Of a DNA stretch of 64,000 bases, positions 27,301-35,383 are shown piece by piece. This DNA is from JAXGPP01 sp040766885 (GTDB lineage Bacteria; Planctomycetota; Planctomycetia; Pirellulales; Thermoguttaceae). The stretch lies in contig JAXGPP010000001.1 in NCBI GenBank assembly GCA_040766885.1, positions 1 to 64,000 on the forward strand, read 5' to 3'. The first letter of the stretch is position 1, and every line of letters begins with the position of its first letter. A program made the position numbers and the translations under genes. The notes under the pieces were generated by a model. That model was not told where the DNA came from and did no database searches. It saw only the letters and a list, made by a program, of their open reading frames with translations.

Positions 27301-28529
27301 AGCTCCTCGGCGCGAAGACCCCTGAGGCGTGCTAACACCGCTGCCTCCTTGCGCGTGGTGGCCACGATCCTCAGCCACGGCGGCAGCCGATCCAGACGGG
27401 ACGCCAGGAGGCCGACGATTGTCGGGGTGCCCGGTTGGACTATCAACGACTCGTCCAAGGCGTCGATCAGCAGGTAGCGCGGCACTTCGGCCGGGATGTG
27501 CAGGTGCTGCAAGGGAGCGAAAACGCCCTTCTCCAACGCACTGCCCGGATCGATTTTGCAGCTCGCTTCGCCCAGGGCTTCTTGCACTGTGGGGTCTTGG
27601 AGCATTGCCGCGTACTCATCCAGCTTGCTGGCGATCATCGCGGCGATGCTTCGCACGAAGCGCCATGGCTGAAGGGTCTCCAATACGTCCCACTGGCAGC
27701 AGTGATATGCCAGAACCTGTCCGCCTGGGTTGCGGTGAACCAACTCGGCCACGATTGCCGACTTGCCCGTGCCGGGGTCGCCCTTGATCAACAGCGCCCG
27801 TTCGCGGCCACAGGCCACGCACCAAGCGTCGATGCGGCCGAAGAGCCATCGGCGGCCGCAAAAACCCTGCCGCTTCGCGTAGAGGAAAGGGGCAAAGTCC
27901 CACGGATCGAGCTGATGGTACCAGCTGCGATAGCGTTTCTCGCCGCGCAGTGCTGCCTGAATCCCACTTATGAGCCGCTCCAGGCCGGCCTGGTACTGGT
28001 CGGCGGACTCAGTCCAAGCCCGCATGTCGACGTAATCCAAGTGGAAGATTGCCAGTGGCGGCTCACACGTCTGGGCCATCACCGGGACTACGGGGCGTGG
28101 CGGCGGCTGGAATAAGGCATAGCTGATTTCACCTAGGCAGACAGTGTCCGTTTGGTCGGGGTTGTGAGGATCGCCGGTCGTGCGGACGGAATGGGGCGAC
28201 ATCAGCGCGACGACCACCTGGGAGCTGCGCAGTCCATCGGCGATTTCATGTTGCCAAGCCGTGCCGGGGCGGATCTCCCGCGTGTCTTGCCAGACCTCGT
28301 AGCCCTGGGCCACCAAGTCGACAGCCAACCGATCAGCAAGTTCCTTCGCATCCTTGCGGCCATAGCTGAGAAACAACCGGATTGTGGAGCCGGGCGCCGC
28401 AGGCGGCGCGAGGTCGGCTTCGAGGTTCCAGAAGTGGCCGCAGTTATCGCACGTCCAATCGCCCAGCTTGGGGCGCGCACGGGTGTCGTCCGCATGGCAC
28501 TTCGGGCAGAGAGGCGTAGGGCGGGGCAT
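24384..28529 (-). CDS. Zinc-ribbon/TIR/NACHT-type/WD40 NLR-like protein
   Basis: 1381 residues. A zinc ribbon comes first (Cys8, 11, 27, 30). Residues 50-165 are a TIR domain (IRLFLSYGRKD, GYEVWQDTREIRPG, SSQVVVALMSPHSV); Glu134 in CLGEISYALF aligns with the NADase glutamate of SARM1-type TIRs. A P-loop NTPase follows (Walker A GDPGTGKS at 250-257, Walker B LLIDALDES near 353-361), of the NACHT/STAND sort. Then helical repeats, then 12 clear WD40 blades of 42 residues and a C-terminal piece that may supply two degenerate blades, giving two seven-bladed propellers. Architecture equals plant-animal NLR logic: WD40 senses, NTPase oligomerises, TIR is the effector. An antiphage or other conflict role is inference. 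Confidence 0.9.
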   Translation of the reverse strand: MPRPTPLCPKCHADDTRARPKLGDWTCDNCGHFWNLEADLAPPAAPGSTIRLFLSYGRKDAKELADRLAVDLVAQGYEVWQDTREIRPGTAWQHEIADGLRSSQVVVALMSPHSVRTTGDPHNPDQTDTVCLGEISYALFQPPPRPVVPVMAQTCEPPLAIFHLDYVDMRAWTESADQYQAGLERLISGIQAALRGEKRYRSWYHQLDPWDFAPFLYAKRQGFCGRRWLFGRIDAWCVACGRERALLIKGDPGTGKSAIVAELVHRNPGGQVLAYHCCQWDVLETLQPWRFVRSIAAMIASKLDEYAAMLQDPTVQEALGEASCKIDPGSALEKGVFAPLQHLHIPAEVPRYLLIDALDESLIVQPGTPTIVGLLASRLDRLPPWLRIVATTRKEAAVLARLRGLRAEELDAQSPENIADVEEFISARLNSPNLAEQLAQNHRRAGEVARLLREKSQGNFLYVQQTLDGIERKLLTLDTLGALPPGLEGLYVQWFQAQFPDAERFAACRMVLEVIVAAREPLTLEELARATGLDREEELPAVLKRLSAYLPKRPGIDDVPRYAAYHKSLVDWLTDPERRDEAHSASPRRGHERLADACWHEYQRGPDTMSPYALNHLPAHLAAARRWEEVERLLCDLFYLEAKVRAGKVFDLAGDFTAAVEALPADRPRRLILRLLEDAIRRDIHFIARHAQDYPQGLFQCLWNSGWWYDCPEAAQHYVEGRPPAFLSSASGRQAAGDHGLTLHRLLQHWRQSKEQTTPAFPWLRTLRPPPIHLSTAQLAVLRGHEGHVTSVALSSDGKWIVSGSGDETVRVWNATSGAELPVLRLHEDTVTSVAFSADGARIVSGSLDKTVRVWNATSGTEPIVFGHKHDVMCVAFSPDGERIVSGCSDGTVRVSNAKSGAELTIFRHERDVTSVAFFPDGKRIVSGSSDGTVRVSNAKSGAEMAVLHGHEDAVTRVALSPDGERIVSASWDTTVRVWNATSSAEMAVLRGHKGYVFSVAFSPNGKRTVSAAFDRTVRIWNATSGAELAIWRGREGTMTSVAVSSDGKHIAIVYQSNTVRVWNATSGTELAVLRGHESSVTSVAFSQDGKKIVSGSSDTTVRVWNATSGAEFAVLRGHQLGVTSVAFSQDGKKIVSGSSDTTVRVWNATSGAEFAVLRGHQLGVTSVAFSQDGKKIVSGSSDTTVRVWNATSGAEFAVLRGHQLGVTSVAFSQDGKKIVSGSSDTTVRVWNATGDAELAVLRGHRSNLTRVAFSQDGKKIVSVSWDNEVRVWSATSGECLEIIQYTRRKEDGDMQAIAASPRQFYLRIVPSGLECVVERAENGQPVAWLPVYLNVIACHPSGRAWAGSGGNHLYIVELQGTEVLAGDQPEAKGVPGQNGK
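24824..25290. repeat. 126-bp tandem repeats encoding near-identical WD40 blades
   Basis: A 126-bp unit (one WD40 blade) recurs in phase at about 24850, 24976, 25102 and 25228, with the copies identical or almost so across this interval, while blades further upstream in the gene differ at many positions. This points to recent duplication or gene conversion within the sensor domain. Confidence 0.9.
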
Positions 28530-28622
28530 CGCGACCTTGCTGGGCGAACGACGGGGTCAGAGTTGTGAGAAAGCCAGTGCCTGACCAGAGAACCAGCGGC
28601 ACAGACTGGGAGCTTGCTGTTT

Positions 28623-28651
28623 TTTGTAATCACTGTCCACCGAATCAACAA
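28623..28651 (-). promoter_or_regulatory. Weak candidate promoter for the TIR-NACHT-WD40 gene
   Basis: On the minus strand TTGTTG (28646-28651), a 17-base spacer and TACAAA (28623-28628) lie about 95 bases upstream of the start codon. Low-certainty pattern match. Nothing else stands out in the 436-base gene-free stretch 28530-28965. Confidence 0.3.
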
Positions 28652-28965
28652 GGGTCCGTGCGTACGGGACCGAACAGTCCCTTCCACTGCGGCCGTTGCA
28701 CCGAATCCGGGCCGGAGTTCCAGATACTCATTTTTGGCAAGCTGCGGAGCATTGACGGCCGGGCTGCTTCCTGCGGCCTTGCAGGTAGGGCGCGACCGGA
28801 CGTGTGTTCGTGGCTTTCGCAAATCTCAGGCTGCCGGGCGGCTGGCACGCGTGGTTGCGCTCGCGCAGGGGACGAGGTCCCTGATCTGAGGGCACTGTTG
28901 AGCAATTTGCTCCAATGGGGGTAGCGGTTCGCCTCGCGGGTGCGGCCGGTGGGCGCGATCGGCGC

Positions 28966-30333
28966 TTAATCGGGCGACATGGATGGTGTTGCGAGGGTGA
29001 GCACCGCAACGTTCCGCACTTCGAACCCCAACTCGAGTCGGAGCCGCTCTCGTTCTTCGCGGAGCCGCTCGAGGATCTTCTCGATCTGGGCGACTTCCAC
29101 TTCCTGGATCTCGAGGTCGATCGAGCGGCAGGGTTCGGTCAGGCGGATGTCCCTTCCAATTTCTGCCAGTTCTTGCTCGATCTCGCGCGATTGACCGGTA
29201 AGAAGGTCGCGGCGGGCCTCGGTCTGGCGGATGCGGGCATTCAGATCAGCGAGCCTGGCAGTTCGTGCCTGCCGGGCCGCGCGCTCGCTTCTGCCGGCCA
29301 GGTCCTCTTCGATGGTTTCAATCTCGCGGTCCAGCCGGCGGAGTTCCCCTTCTGTTGCCGGAGCGGATTCGGCCGCCAGCGCGCTGCGGCGAGCCTTGCG
29401 GCCGATGAGCTCGATCTCAAGCTGGGGTGCCACGCTGTCTTGCGCGCGGGCGCGATCGATTTCTTCCTGGGGAATGTCTCCCTCGGCCGGGGCGGCTTCC
29501 TGGACCGCTATGAGCTCGGCCTTGGCCAGGGTCGAGTCCATCTCAGCAGAGAGTCGTTGCGCGCGGAGTTCGAGAAACCGCCGGCGCACGGACTGCAACT
29601 GCTCGAGTTGGAATTCATGCTGCATGCTAAAAGCCGCCGGTGAGTTCTCGCCCCCCAGTTGTGCGCGCAGAGAATTCAAAGTGGCTTTCGCGGTGCGCAA
29701 TTCGGTCTCTTTCCCGCAGTACGCCCGGTCCAGCTCATCCAAGCGGCGGCGTTGTTCGACCTGCTCCGCCACGACGATCTCGTCCATGTAAGACCCGACC
29801 ACGGCGTTGACCAGCGCTGCCGCCGCGATTGGCTCGCGAGCCGTCAGGCGAATCCGCATCAATTCGCCGCTGCCAGGAAAATCTACCCGGAGCCGATCAC
29901 GGAGCCAGCGAACCGCATCAGGCTGCTGGCGAATGACTTCATTTGCCGCCGCTGCGGCCGTCGCATCCCACCCGAGCGAGTCGGTTTCGGGTGTGTTCAG
30001 ACGCCGCAATGCGGCGAGGAGGACGAAATTGCTGCGGATGAGTTCGGCCTGGGTGGCTTTATACAGCGCGAATTCCGCCGGGCCGCGGCGCGTCGGGTAG
30101 AGCAGGAATTCCGGTTGCGCCTTGATGCGCAATACGGCCGTAGCAGTATAGCGAGGGAAGTAGCTTTTTTGAATGAACCATCCGCCCCAGGCGACCCCGG
30201 CCCCGATGGCCACCAGGACGAGCAGCATGAACAACCGCCGCAGCCAGCGAAAACGTCGCCGGGGAGGGGATGTCGGAGTGGCACGTTCCGCGGTGGATGA
30301 CGTCTCAGCGGGCCCTTCAGGATCGGCTTGCAT
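28966..30333 (-). CDS. Wzz-like coiled-coil inner-membrane protein
   Basis: 455 residues from ATG 30333 (MQADPEGPAETSS). After a basic stretch there is one membrane helix (FMLLVLVAIGAGVAWGGWFI, about residues 34-54), then a Wzz-type periplasmic start (YTATAVLRIKAQPEFLL) and ILRIRLTAREPIAAAALVN-like pattern in MRIRLTAREPIAAAALVNAV, then about 250 residues of charged coiled coil. A second C-terminal membrane helix, usual in Wzz chain-length regulators, is absent. Likely a polysaccharide co-polymerase-like or tethering protein; no polysaccharide genes are next to it. The frame is open to 30588, but an AGGAG site and the membrane topology support 30333. Confidence 0.72.
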   Translation of the reverse strand: MQADPEGPAETSSTAERATPTSPPRRRFRWLRRLFMLLVLVAIGAGVAWGGWFIQKSYFPRYTATAVLRIKAQPEFLLYPTRRGPAEFALYKATQAELIRSNFVLLAALRRLNTPETDSLGWDATAAAAANEVIRQQPDAVRWLRDRLRVDFPGSGELMRIRLTAREPIAAAALVNAVVGSYMDEIVVAEQVEQRRRLDELDRAYCGKETELRTAKATLNSLRAQLGGENSPAAFSMQHEFQLEQLQSVRRRFLELRAQRLSAEMDSTLAKAELIAVQEAAPAEGDIPQEEIDRARAQDSVAPQLEIELIGRKARRSALAAESAPATEGELRRLDREIETIEEDLAGRSERAARQARTARLADLNARIRQTEARRDLLTGQSREIEQELAEIGRDIRLTEPCRSIDLEIQEVEVAQIEKILERLREERERLRLELGFEVRNVAVLTLATPSMSPD

Positions 30334-30791
30334 GGCGGCGGACTCCTGGTGTGAAAGCTGCCTCGAGAGACTATTGGCGGCGGCGAGGCGCCTACAACAT
30401 AACTCGCCGACTGGCCGGTTTCTACCCACCCGGCAGTGCAGTCGGCGGAGAGTGCCGGGGTATAATAACGGTGCGGGAAGGAACGCCTGTAGGTGGTGTT
30501 TTTGAAGGGGAACCCCGGGGCAGTTCGCGCCGTGACTTGCGGCCTCTGCTGGTCCTGGCAGGTTTGGCGGCTGCCTTGCCCGCTGCAAGTACGGTCGAGC
30601 CGGCGATGCGCCGATCCGGCCGCTCGACGAAAGAACGGCTTTCGCATTATTGACTTCGGTTCGGCGAAAGGACGCTGCTTTCGCAGAGCGAAAGGCGACA
30701 GTAATTGGTTCGCCGCTACTGAGGGCCTCGGCTCCCGCCTCTTTGGGATGCGTTTAACGATTCTGCGCCTCTGTCGGCCAACAAGGGTGTC

Positions 30792-30820
30792 TTGATATGT
30801 AAGTCAAATTGACGTACAAT
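30792..30820 (+). promoter_or_regulatory. Promoter with operator palindrome for the toxin-antitoxin operon
   Basis: TTGATA (30792-30797), a 17-base spacer and TACAAT (30815-30820) form a good sigma-70 promoter 40 bases before the antitoxin start. The spacer is almost exactly a palindrome, GTAAGTCAAATTGACGTAC (30799-30817, 8 of 9 pairs), as expected for autorepression by a ribbon-helix-helix antitoxin. In the rest of 30334-30860 I see only a small hairpin (CTTTCGC, AGA, GCGAAAG at 30678-30694). Confidence 0.65.
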
Positions 30821-30860
30821 TGGCGTAAGAATGCCATACGCGTGCGGGGAGGGTTTGACG

Positions 30861-31139
30861 ATGGCGACAGGCAAGAGTGATGCCCGGATCAACTTCCGGC
30901 TGAGCGGCGATCTGAAAAAGACGATTGAGGACGCTGCCGCCGAGATGGGCCAGTCGGTCAGCGATTTCGCCATTTCAACCCTGGTGCAGACCGCCCGTAA
31001 GATACTTCACGATCAGCAGGTGACGCGCCTCAGCGAGCGGGACCGGCAACGCTTCGTGGCGATGCTGGATGACGAGTCGAGCCAACCGAACGACGCTCTG
31101 GTGAAGGCGGCAAAGCGGTACAAGAAGCAGGTTGGCTGA
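30861..31139 (+). CDS. DUF1778-family ribbon-helix-helix antitoxin
   Basis: 92 residues from ATG 30861 (MATGKSDARINFRLS), behind a GGGGAGGG ribosome site. The N-terminal ARINFRLSGDLKKTIEDAAA is the ribbon-helix-helix DNA-binding part and the C-terminal arm (LSERDRQRFVAMLDD) is the toxin-wrapping region, as in TacA-type antitoxins. It should bind and neutralise the GNAT toxin encoded next and repress their common promoter. Its stop overlaps the toxin start (TGATG). Confidence 0.93.
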   Translation: MATGKSDARINFRLSGDLKKTIEDAAAEMGQSVSDFAISTLVQTARKILHDQQVTRLSERDRQRFVAMLDDESSQPNDALVKAAKRYKKQVG

Positions 31140-31654
31140 TGGCGACTTGGACCATCCGCCGCCTCGAGACGGGGCACGACCGCTCGCGGTGTGACTGCGG
31201 CCAACCGGCGCTCAACGAGTGGCTCAAGGATCGAGCAGGCCAGTTCGACCGCCGTGACCTTTCGCGCACGTTCGTCGCGACGCGGCGGGACGAGATGCTG
31301 GTCGTCGGTTATTATGCGATCTCCACGCACCGGGTGGTGTACGACATACTACCTGCCGCCGAGGCCAAAGGATTGCCTCGGCTTGACGTACCGGTCGTGC
31401 TGATCGGCCGACTGGCGGTCGATCTGAGCGTACAAGGACAGGGGTTGGGGGCACTGCTGCTGGTGGACGCGCTCGGTCGGGCGGCGCAGATTTCCGAGCA
31501 GATTGGCATTCGGGCCGTGGAGGTTGACGCACTGGATGACGCCGCCCGGAATTTCTGCCTGAAGTTCGGGTTTCGTTCTCTGCTCGACGATCCGCGGCAT
31601 CTGCTGATGCCGATGCGCGAAATCCGCAAGCTGAGAATCGAACCGCTTCGGTAG
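31139..31654 (+). CDS. GNAT acetyltransferase toxin (TacT/AtaT-like)
   Basis: 171 residues, GNAT fold with the acetyl-CoA loop in RLAVDLSVQGQGLGALLL. The opening WTIRRLETGHDRSRCDCGQPALNEWL is the usual start of DUF1778-paired toxins. Family members acetylate the amino acid on charged tRNAs and stop translation. The specific tRNA target cannot be read from sequence. Overlap with the antitoxin gene ensures coupled translation, antitoxin first. Confidence 0.93.
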   Translation: MATWTIRRLETGHDRSRCDCGQPALNEWLKDRAGQFDRRDLSRTFVATRRDEMLVVGYYAISTHRVVYDILPAAEAKGLPRLDVPVVLIGRLAVDLSVQGQGLGALLLVDALGRAAQISEQIGIRAVEVDALDDAARNFCLKFGFRSLLDDPRHLLMPMREIRKLRIEPLR

Positions 31655-31712
31655 TGTTGTTGCGAGGTCAGCCGCTGGTGCGCCAGGGAGAGTCGCAACG
31701 GGGAAGGGCCGG

Positions 31713-31734
31713 ACCCCGTGCTCAAGCACGGGGT
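31713..31734. terminator. Perfect hairpin between convergent genes
   Basis: ACCCCGTGCT, a two-base CA centre and AGCACGGGGT form a 10-bp perfect inverted repeat between the toxin gene and the convergent M56 gene. No T tract follows on either strand, so bidirectional termination is plausible but not shown. Confidence 0.4.
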
Positions 31735-31856
31735 TAGACCGCTGGCGCGGAGAAGGGGCATGAATGCCCCTGGGCTGGCGTTTTCCAACATGTTTGCTGC
31801 CGTTGCCGTCGAGTCGGTGGTTCATCGGGCAGGCTGCGCTCACCCGTTCCTTGCTT

Positions 31857-33815
31857 CTACTCGGACGGCGTAACATCGAGCGACTTGACGAGTTGTTCGA
31901 GCTGCTTGATATCTTCCGCGTTTCCCACGGCGATCAGCTTGCCGCCCGCCGATCGGCCATACGGGTTGCCTGCCAGGCTGATGGTCTGCACCTGAATGCC
32001 GAGGCCGTTCAAGATGCCGGCGATCTCTTGCGGCGAGCGGGATTGCAGAGTGAGCACCCGGACGTCGCTGAGCTTACTGACCTCCTGCGGGATGCTCTTC
32101 TCGGCTTTGTCGAAGGCGGCAACGAGTTCCGCCACCACGTCGAGAGCTTCCTTTGGTCCGCGGGCGATCAAGGAGCTTGTCCGCTTGTCGGCGGTGAGCC
32201 AGACGTCGCCTCCCTGGTCGTCGGGCGGGAGCTTCAGCCGGACAGCGCCGGTGCCGGACCAGACCTGGCCGTCCGGCGACATCATGGGCATCATACCGCC
32301 CATCCCGTAGCCATAGCTGCCCATTTCGCCACCCATCATGCTGACTTCGCCCCCATACCCTCCGCTCCGATACGGTCCGATCTCGACGACCGCGAGGACG
32401 GTGAGCTGACCGGGTGTCGCGGGTTCACCGCTGCCGCGGAGGCGCAGCAGGCCGCTGATTACGGGAAGCATCACTGACGGATCGCCATGTTTGAGCTTGA
32501 AGATACGAATTGCCACCGGAACGCGCGCCGCGGCTGGTGGCGGCGTTGGCGGGGAGGCTTCGTACATATCGTGGCCCGGGCCAGACGCCATGCCCGGCAT
32601 GCTCTCCATGCCCGGCATTAGGCCGTTGTTGCCTGAAGGGCCTGCCGGTGATGCATCCGTTGTTGCGGCGGTGGCTGGGGCACCCGTCGCCGCCGGGCCG
32701 GCTGCGGCAGGCGGCTGAGGGTTGGCTCCGTCGTCCTGCCCGCGGGTCCAGCCCGGCACGATGACGAGTGCCGCCAGGAGGATCAGGAGCAGACCGCCGC
32801 GCGAGATGCTCCGCCGCACGTTGTTCTGATAGATCATGATCAATCTCCGTTCCAGTTTGCGTGCCTGGCCGAGCGCTCCCCACGCAGGAGCGATCGGCCG
32901 GACACTTGCGCCTCGTTCAGACATTGCCAACAGCGAATCGGCATAGGTGCGGCGGGCGTCGGGCAACGCCCAGACGACCCAGGCATCGCACGCCAGTTCG
33001 GCCGACTCGCGGAGCCGCCGCCGTACGAACCAGAAGAGCGGATTCCACCACCACACGCAGGCCGCGATCATTTCGAGCCATGCCACCCAGTGGTCCCGAC
33101 GCCGCAAGTGGGCCAATTCATGCAGCAGCAGGCTGGTCGCCGATGGGCTGAGGTTGGTCGGCCCGGTGGCGTCGGACCATGTGAGACCGGCGGGCCATAG
33201 CAGCCGAGGCCGGCCGAGGCACCACAACAGGGGCGAGGCCAGTTCCTTCACCAGCAGAACCTGGGGAGGGCGGACCGACATTCGCTCGGCGAGTAGGCCG
33301 AGGTCTTTCCACCACTGGGCCGGGGCGGGCTTTGCCGTTTTGACCAGACGGCGAAACCGCCGCGTTTGAATCACTTGGGCGAGCAGAAACATGGCCGCTC
33401 CCGTGCCCCAGATTGCCAGGGCCGCCGCGGCCAGTTGATCGCTGCGGGGCAAGGGAAATGCGCGGGCCGCCGAGTTTGAGGAAGCCTCCGGCAAGGGGTC
33501 TTGGGCGACTTCGGCGGCGCGAGCGCGTGACGGTGAACCGGCTGGGGGATCGGGTGCAATTTGCCGCGACGATTCGCGGGTCGGCCGAATGGTGAAGTGG
33601 GCGTTTGGACTGACCGACTCCTGCGGCATCACTCCTCGGGCCGGCCAGGGGGACCAGGGCCAGGACAGGCCGGGCGGCGCAAGGAGCTTGACGAGCACCA
33701 GCAGCCAGAGGGCGTGTTCGAGGGCCGGACGACGGCGCCAGAAGCGGCTGCCGGCGAGCACGACGACGGTCAACACCGCCGCGGTCAGCGTGTTTTCGAC
33801 GCACCATGCGAGCAT
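31857..33815 (-). CDS. BlaR1-type M56 metallopeptidase with C-terminal secretin-like domain
   Basis: 652 residues. The N-terminal half is an M56 membrane peptidase: helices at both ends, zinc motif LLHELAHLRRRDHW (His232, Glu233, His236) and a downstream ESAELACDAW ligand. In BlaR1/MecR1 this domain cleaves the BlaI repressor. After another membrane helix and an Ala/Pro/Gly/Met-rich linker, the C-terminus is not a penicillin-binding sensor; instead it resembles NolW/secretin N-domain repeats (VLTLQSRSPQEIAGILNGLG, GKLIAVGNAEDIKQLEQLVK). Paired with the BlaI-type repressor upstream at 34102-34527. The signal is unknown. Confidence 0.83.
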   Translation of the reverse strand: MLAWCVENTLTAAVLTVVVLAGSRFWRRRPALEHALWLLVLVKLLAPPGLSWPWSPWPARGVMPQESVSPNAHFTIRPTRESSRQIAPDPPAGSPSRARAAEVAQDPLPEASSNSAARAFPLPRSDQLAAAALAIWGTGAAMFLLAQVIQTRRFRRLVKTAKPAPAQWWKDLGLLAERMSVRPPQVLLVKELASPLLWCLGRPRLLWPAGLTWSDATGPTNLSPSATSLLLHELAHLRRRDHWVAWLEMIAACVWWWNPLFWFVRRRLRESAELACDAWVVWALPDARRTYADSLLAMSERGASVRPIAPAWGALGQARKLERRLIMIYQNNVRRSISRGGLLLILLAALVIVPGWTRGQDDGANPQPPAAAGPAATGAPATAATTDASPAGPSGNNGLMPGMESMPGMASGPGHDMYEASPPTPPPAAARVPVAIRIFKLKHGDPSVMLPVISGLLRLRGSGEPATPGQLTVLAVVEIGPYRSGGYGGEVSMMGGEMGSYGYGMGGMMPMMSPDGQVWSGTGAVRLKLPPDDQGGDVWLTADKRTSSLIARGPKEALDVVAELVAAFDKAEKSIPQEVSKLSDVRVLTLQSRSPQEIAGILNGLGIQVQTISLAGNPYGRSAGGKLIAVGNAEDIKQLEQLVKSLDVTPSE

Positions 33816-33918
33816 GGCACGCTTCCTTCAAGAAGAGAAAGGGTTCGGTAATGGACCGCGAAGCGCCTCCAACGTCTCAACGACCCGGAAATCGGGTTTG
33901 TTACAGTTCCCTTGTCGC

Positions 33919-34096
33919 GGGGACAGGTCCATGTTTTCGGCCAGACTCGAGCAGCCAAACGCGCTTGGCAGCCGAAGAATGGACCAGTGCGCACCAAGCC
34001 GTCACCCAGTGGTAGGGGCGAAGGGGACAGGTCCATGTTTTCGGTCGGAGTCGAGCAGCCAAACGCGCTTGGCAGCCGAAAAATGGACCAGTCCCC
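33919..34096. repeat. Two copies of a 72-74-bp imperfect palindromic element
   Basis: Copies at 33919-33990 and 34023-34096. Each begins GGGGACAGGTCCATGTTTTC and ends with the approximate inverse (ATGGACCAGT, in copy 2 followed by CCCC). A central GCCAA-N6-TTGGC hairpin lies in the shared core CAGCCAAACGCGCTTGGCAG. Non-coding space between the BlaI and M56 genes. Confidence 0.8.
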
Positions 34097-34101
34097 GGGC
34101 G

Positions 34102-34527
34102 TTATGGTTGACTGTTGTGGCCGTTTGTTTCTCTTTGATCGTGGGCCGCGGACCTGGCCTCTTCGTCGAGCCGATCGAGAACGCGGCGCAACTGCTGGAT
34201 TTCAGTCTGGGAAAGGCGATGTTCTTCGACGAGGGCCAGCACCAAAGGGGCAGCGATCCCCTCGGCCCACCGGTCGACCAGTTCACAGGCCCTCTCGCGC
34301 AAGAGTTCGTCGCGCGTGACCAGCGGACGAAACAGGTGGGCGAAGCCGGTCCGGTCGCAGGCGGCATACCCTTTTTTGACAAGCCGGGTGAGAAGTGTCT
34401 GGACGGTGGTATAGGCCCAGTGGGAGAGATGTTCGTTTACCTCGCGCACCGTACCCGGCCCGTGTTCCCAGAGGATTCTGAGCACGGTGGACTCGGTGTC
34501 GCTGAGCGGTCCGCGCGGGCGAGCCAT
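34102..34527 (-). CDS. BlaI/MecI/CopY-family transcriptional repressor
   Basis: 141 residues, the normal length. The winged helix is visible in LSDTESTVLRILWEHGPGTV, AYTTVQTLLTRLVKKGYA and the following wing; the C-terminal helices give dimerisation. In characterised systems this protein represses its own operon and is cut by the partner M56 protease after a signal. The M56 partner is 286 bases downstream on the same strand, with the palindromic repeats between them. Regulated targets are not evident. Confidence 0.93.
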   Translation of the reverse strand: MARPRGPLSDTESTVLRILWEHGPGTVREVNEHLSHWAYTTVQTLLTRLVKKGYAACDRTGFAHLFRPLVTRDELLRERACELVDRWAEGIAAPLVLALVEEHRLSQTEIQQLRRVLDRLDEEARSAAHDQRETNGHNSQP

Positions 34528-34689
34528 GGGGCGGCTTCTCCTACATGCTGTCGGAGCATTCTACGACAGGTTGTAGGAGTCGTCAAGAGAGGCCGTCTTG
34601 TCACACGATGGCCAGGGCGGAGGTGCTTCCGCCGGAGCAGGCGGTAGAATGTCCTATCCCCTCAGGGGCGGCGTCGACTGGAAAGGCGG

Positions 34690-35382
34690 ATGGCGAACGA
34701 TATGCTGCATGCCGCGAACATCGTCAAAGAGTATCCCACGCGGGGTGAACCGCTGGTCGTGCTGCGGGGTGTCAGCCTGTCGATGGAACCGGGGCAGAAC
34801 GCGGCCATTGTCGGCCCGAGTGGTTCCGGCAAGAGTACGCTGCTGAACATCCTGGGCACGCTGGAGTCGCCGACCGAGGGGCAGGCCGTGCTCGACGGGC
34901 AGAATCCGGCTCAGCTCAGCGAGCGGGAACTGGCAAAGTTCCGCAACGAGAAGATCGGCTTCGTATTCCAGGAGCACTATCTGCTACCGCAGTGCACGGT
35001 GCTCGAAAATGTGCTCGTGCCGACGATCGCCGCCGGGGCGACGACTCCGGAAGCCGTTGAGCGGGCGCACCGGCTGTTGGAGCGTGTCGGGCTGGCCGAG
35101 CGGCTGGAGCACCGGCCGGCCGAGCTCTCGGGAGGCGAGCGGCAGCGCGTGGCACTGGCCCGGGCGCTGGTGAATCAGCCGCGGCTCCTGCTGGCCGACG
35201 AACCGACGGGAAATCTCGACCGCAGCACGGCGGACCGCGTGGCGGACCTGATGGTTGAATTGCAGCACGAAGAGCAGATGATGCTGCTGGTGGTGACGCA
35301 CAGCCGGCGCCTGGCGGAACGGCTCGAGCGGCGGTACGAGTTGGACGAGGGCCGGCTGGTCGAGGAAGTGGGCGGCGGTTGA
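34690..35382 (+). CDS. ABC transporter ATP-binding protein (LolD/MacB type)
   Basis: 230 residues. Walker A GPSGSGKST, Q-loop FVFQEHYLLPQ, signature LSGGERQRVALARAL and Walker B LLLADEPTGNLD are all intact. The sequence groups with LolD/MacB/FtsE-type ATPases that drive FtsX-like permeases. It starts behind AAAGGCGG and its stop is one base before the permease gene. Likely moves lipoproteins or peptides out of the inner membrane rather than importing substrates. Confidence 0.95.
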   Translation: MANDMLHAANIVKEYPTRGEPLVVLRGVSLSMEPGQNAAIVGPSGSGKSTLLNILGTLESPTEGQAVLDGQNPAQLSERELAKFRNEKIGFVFQEHYLLPQCTVLENVLVPTIAAGATTPEAVERAHRLLERVGLAERLEHRPAELSGGERQRVALARALVNQPRLLLADEPTGNLDRSTADRVADLMVELQHEEQMMLLVVTHSRRLAERLERRYELDEGRLVEEVGGG

Positions 35383-35383
35383 C

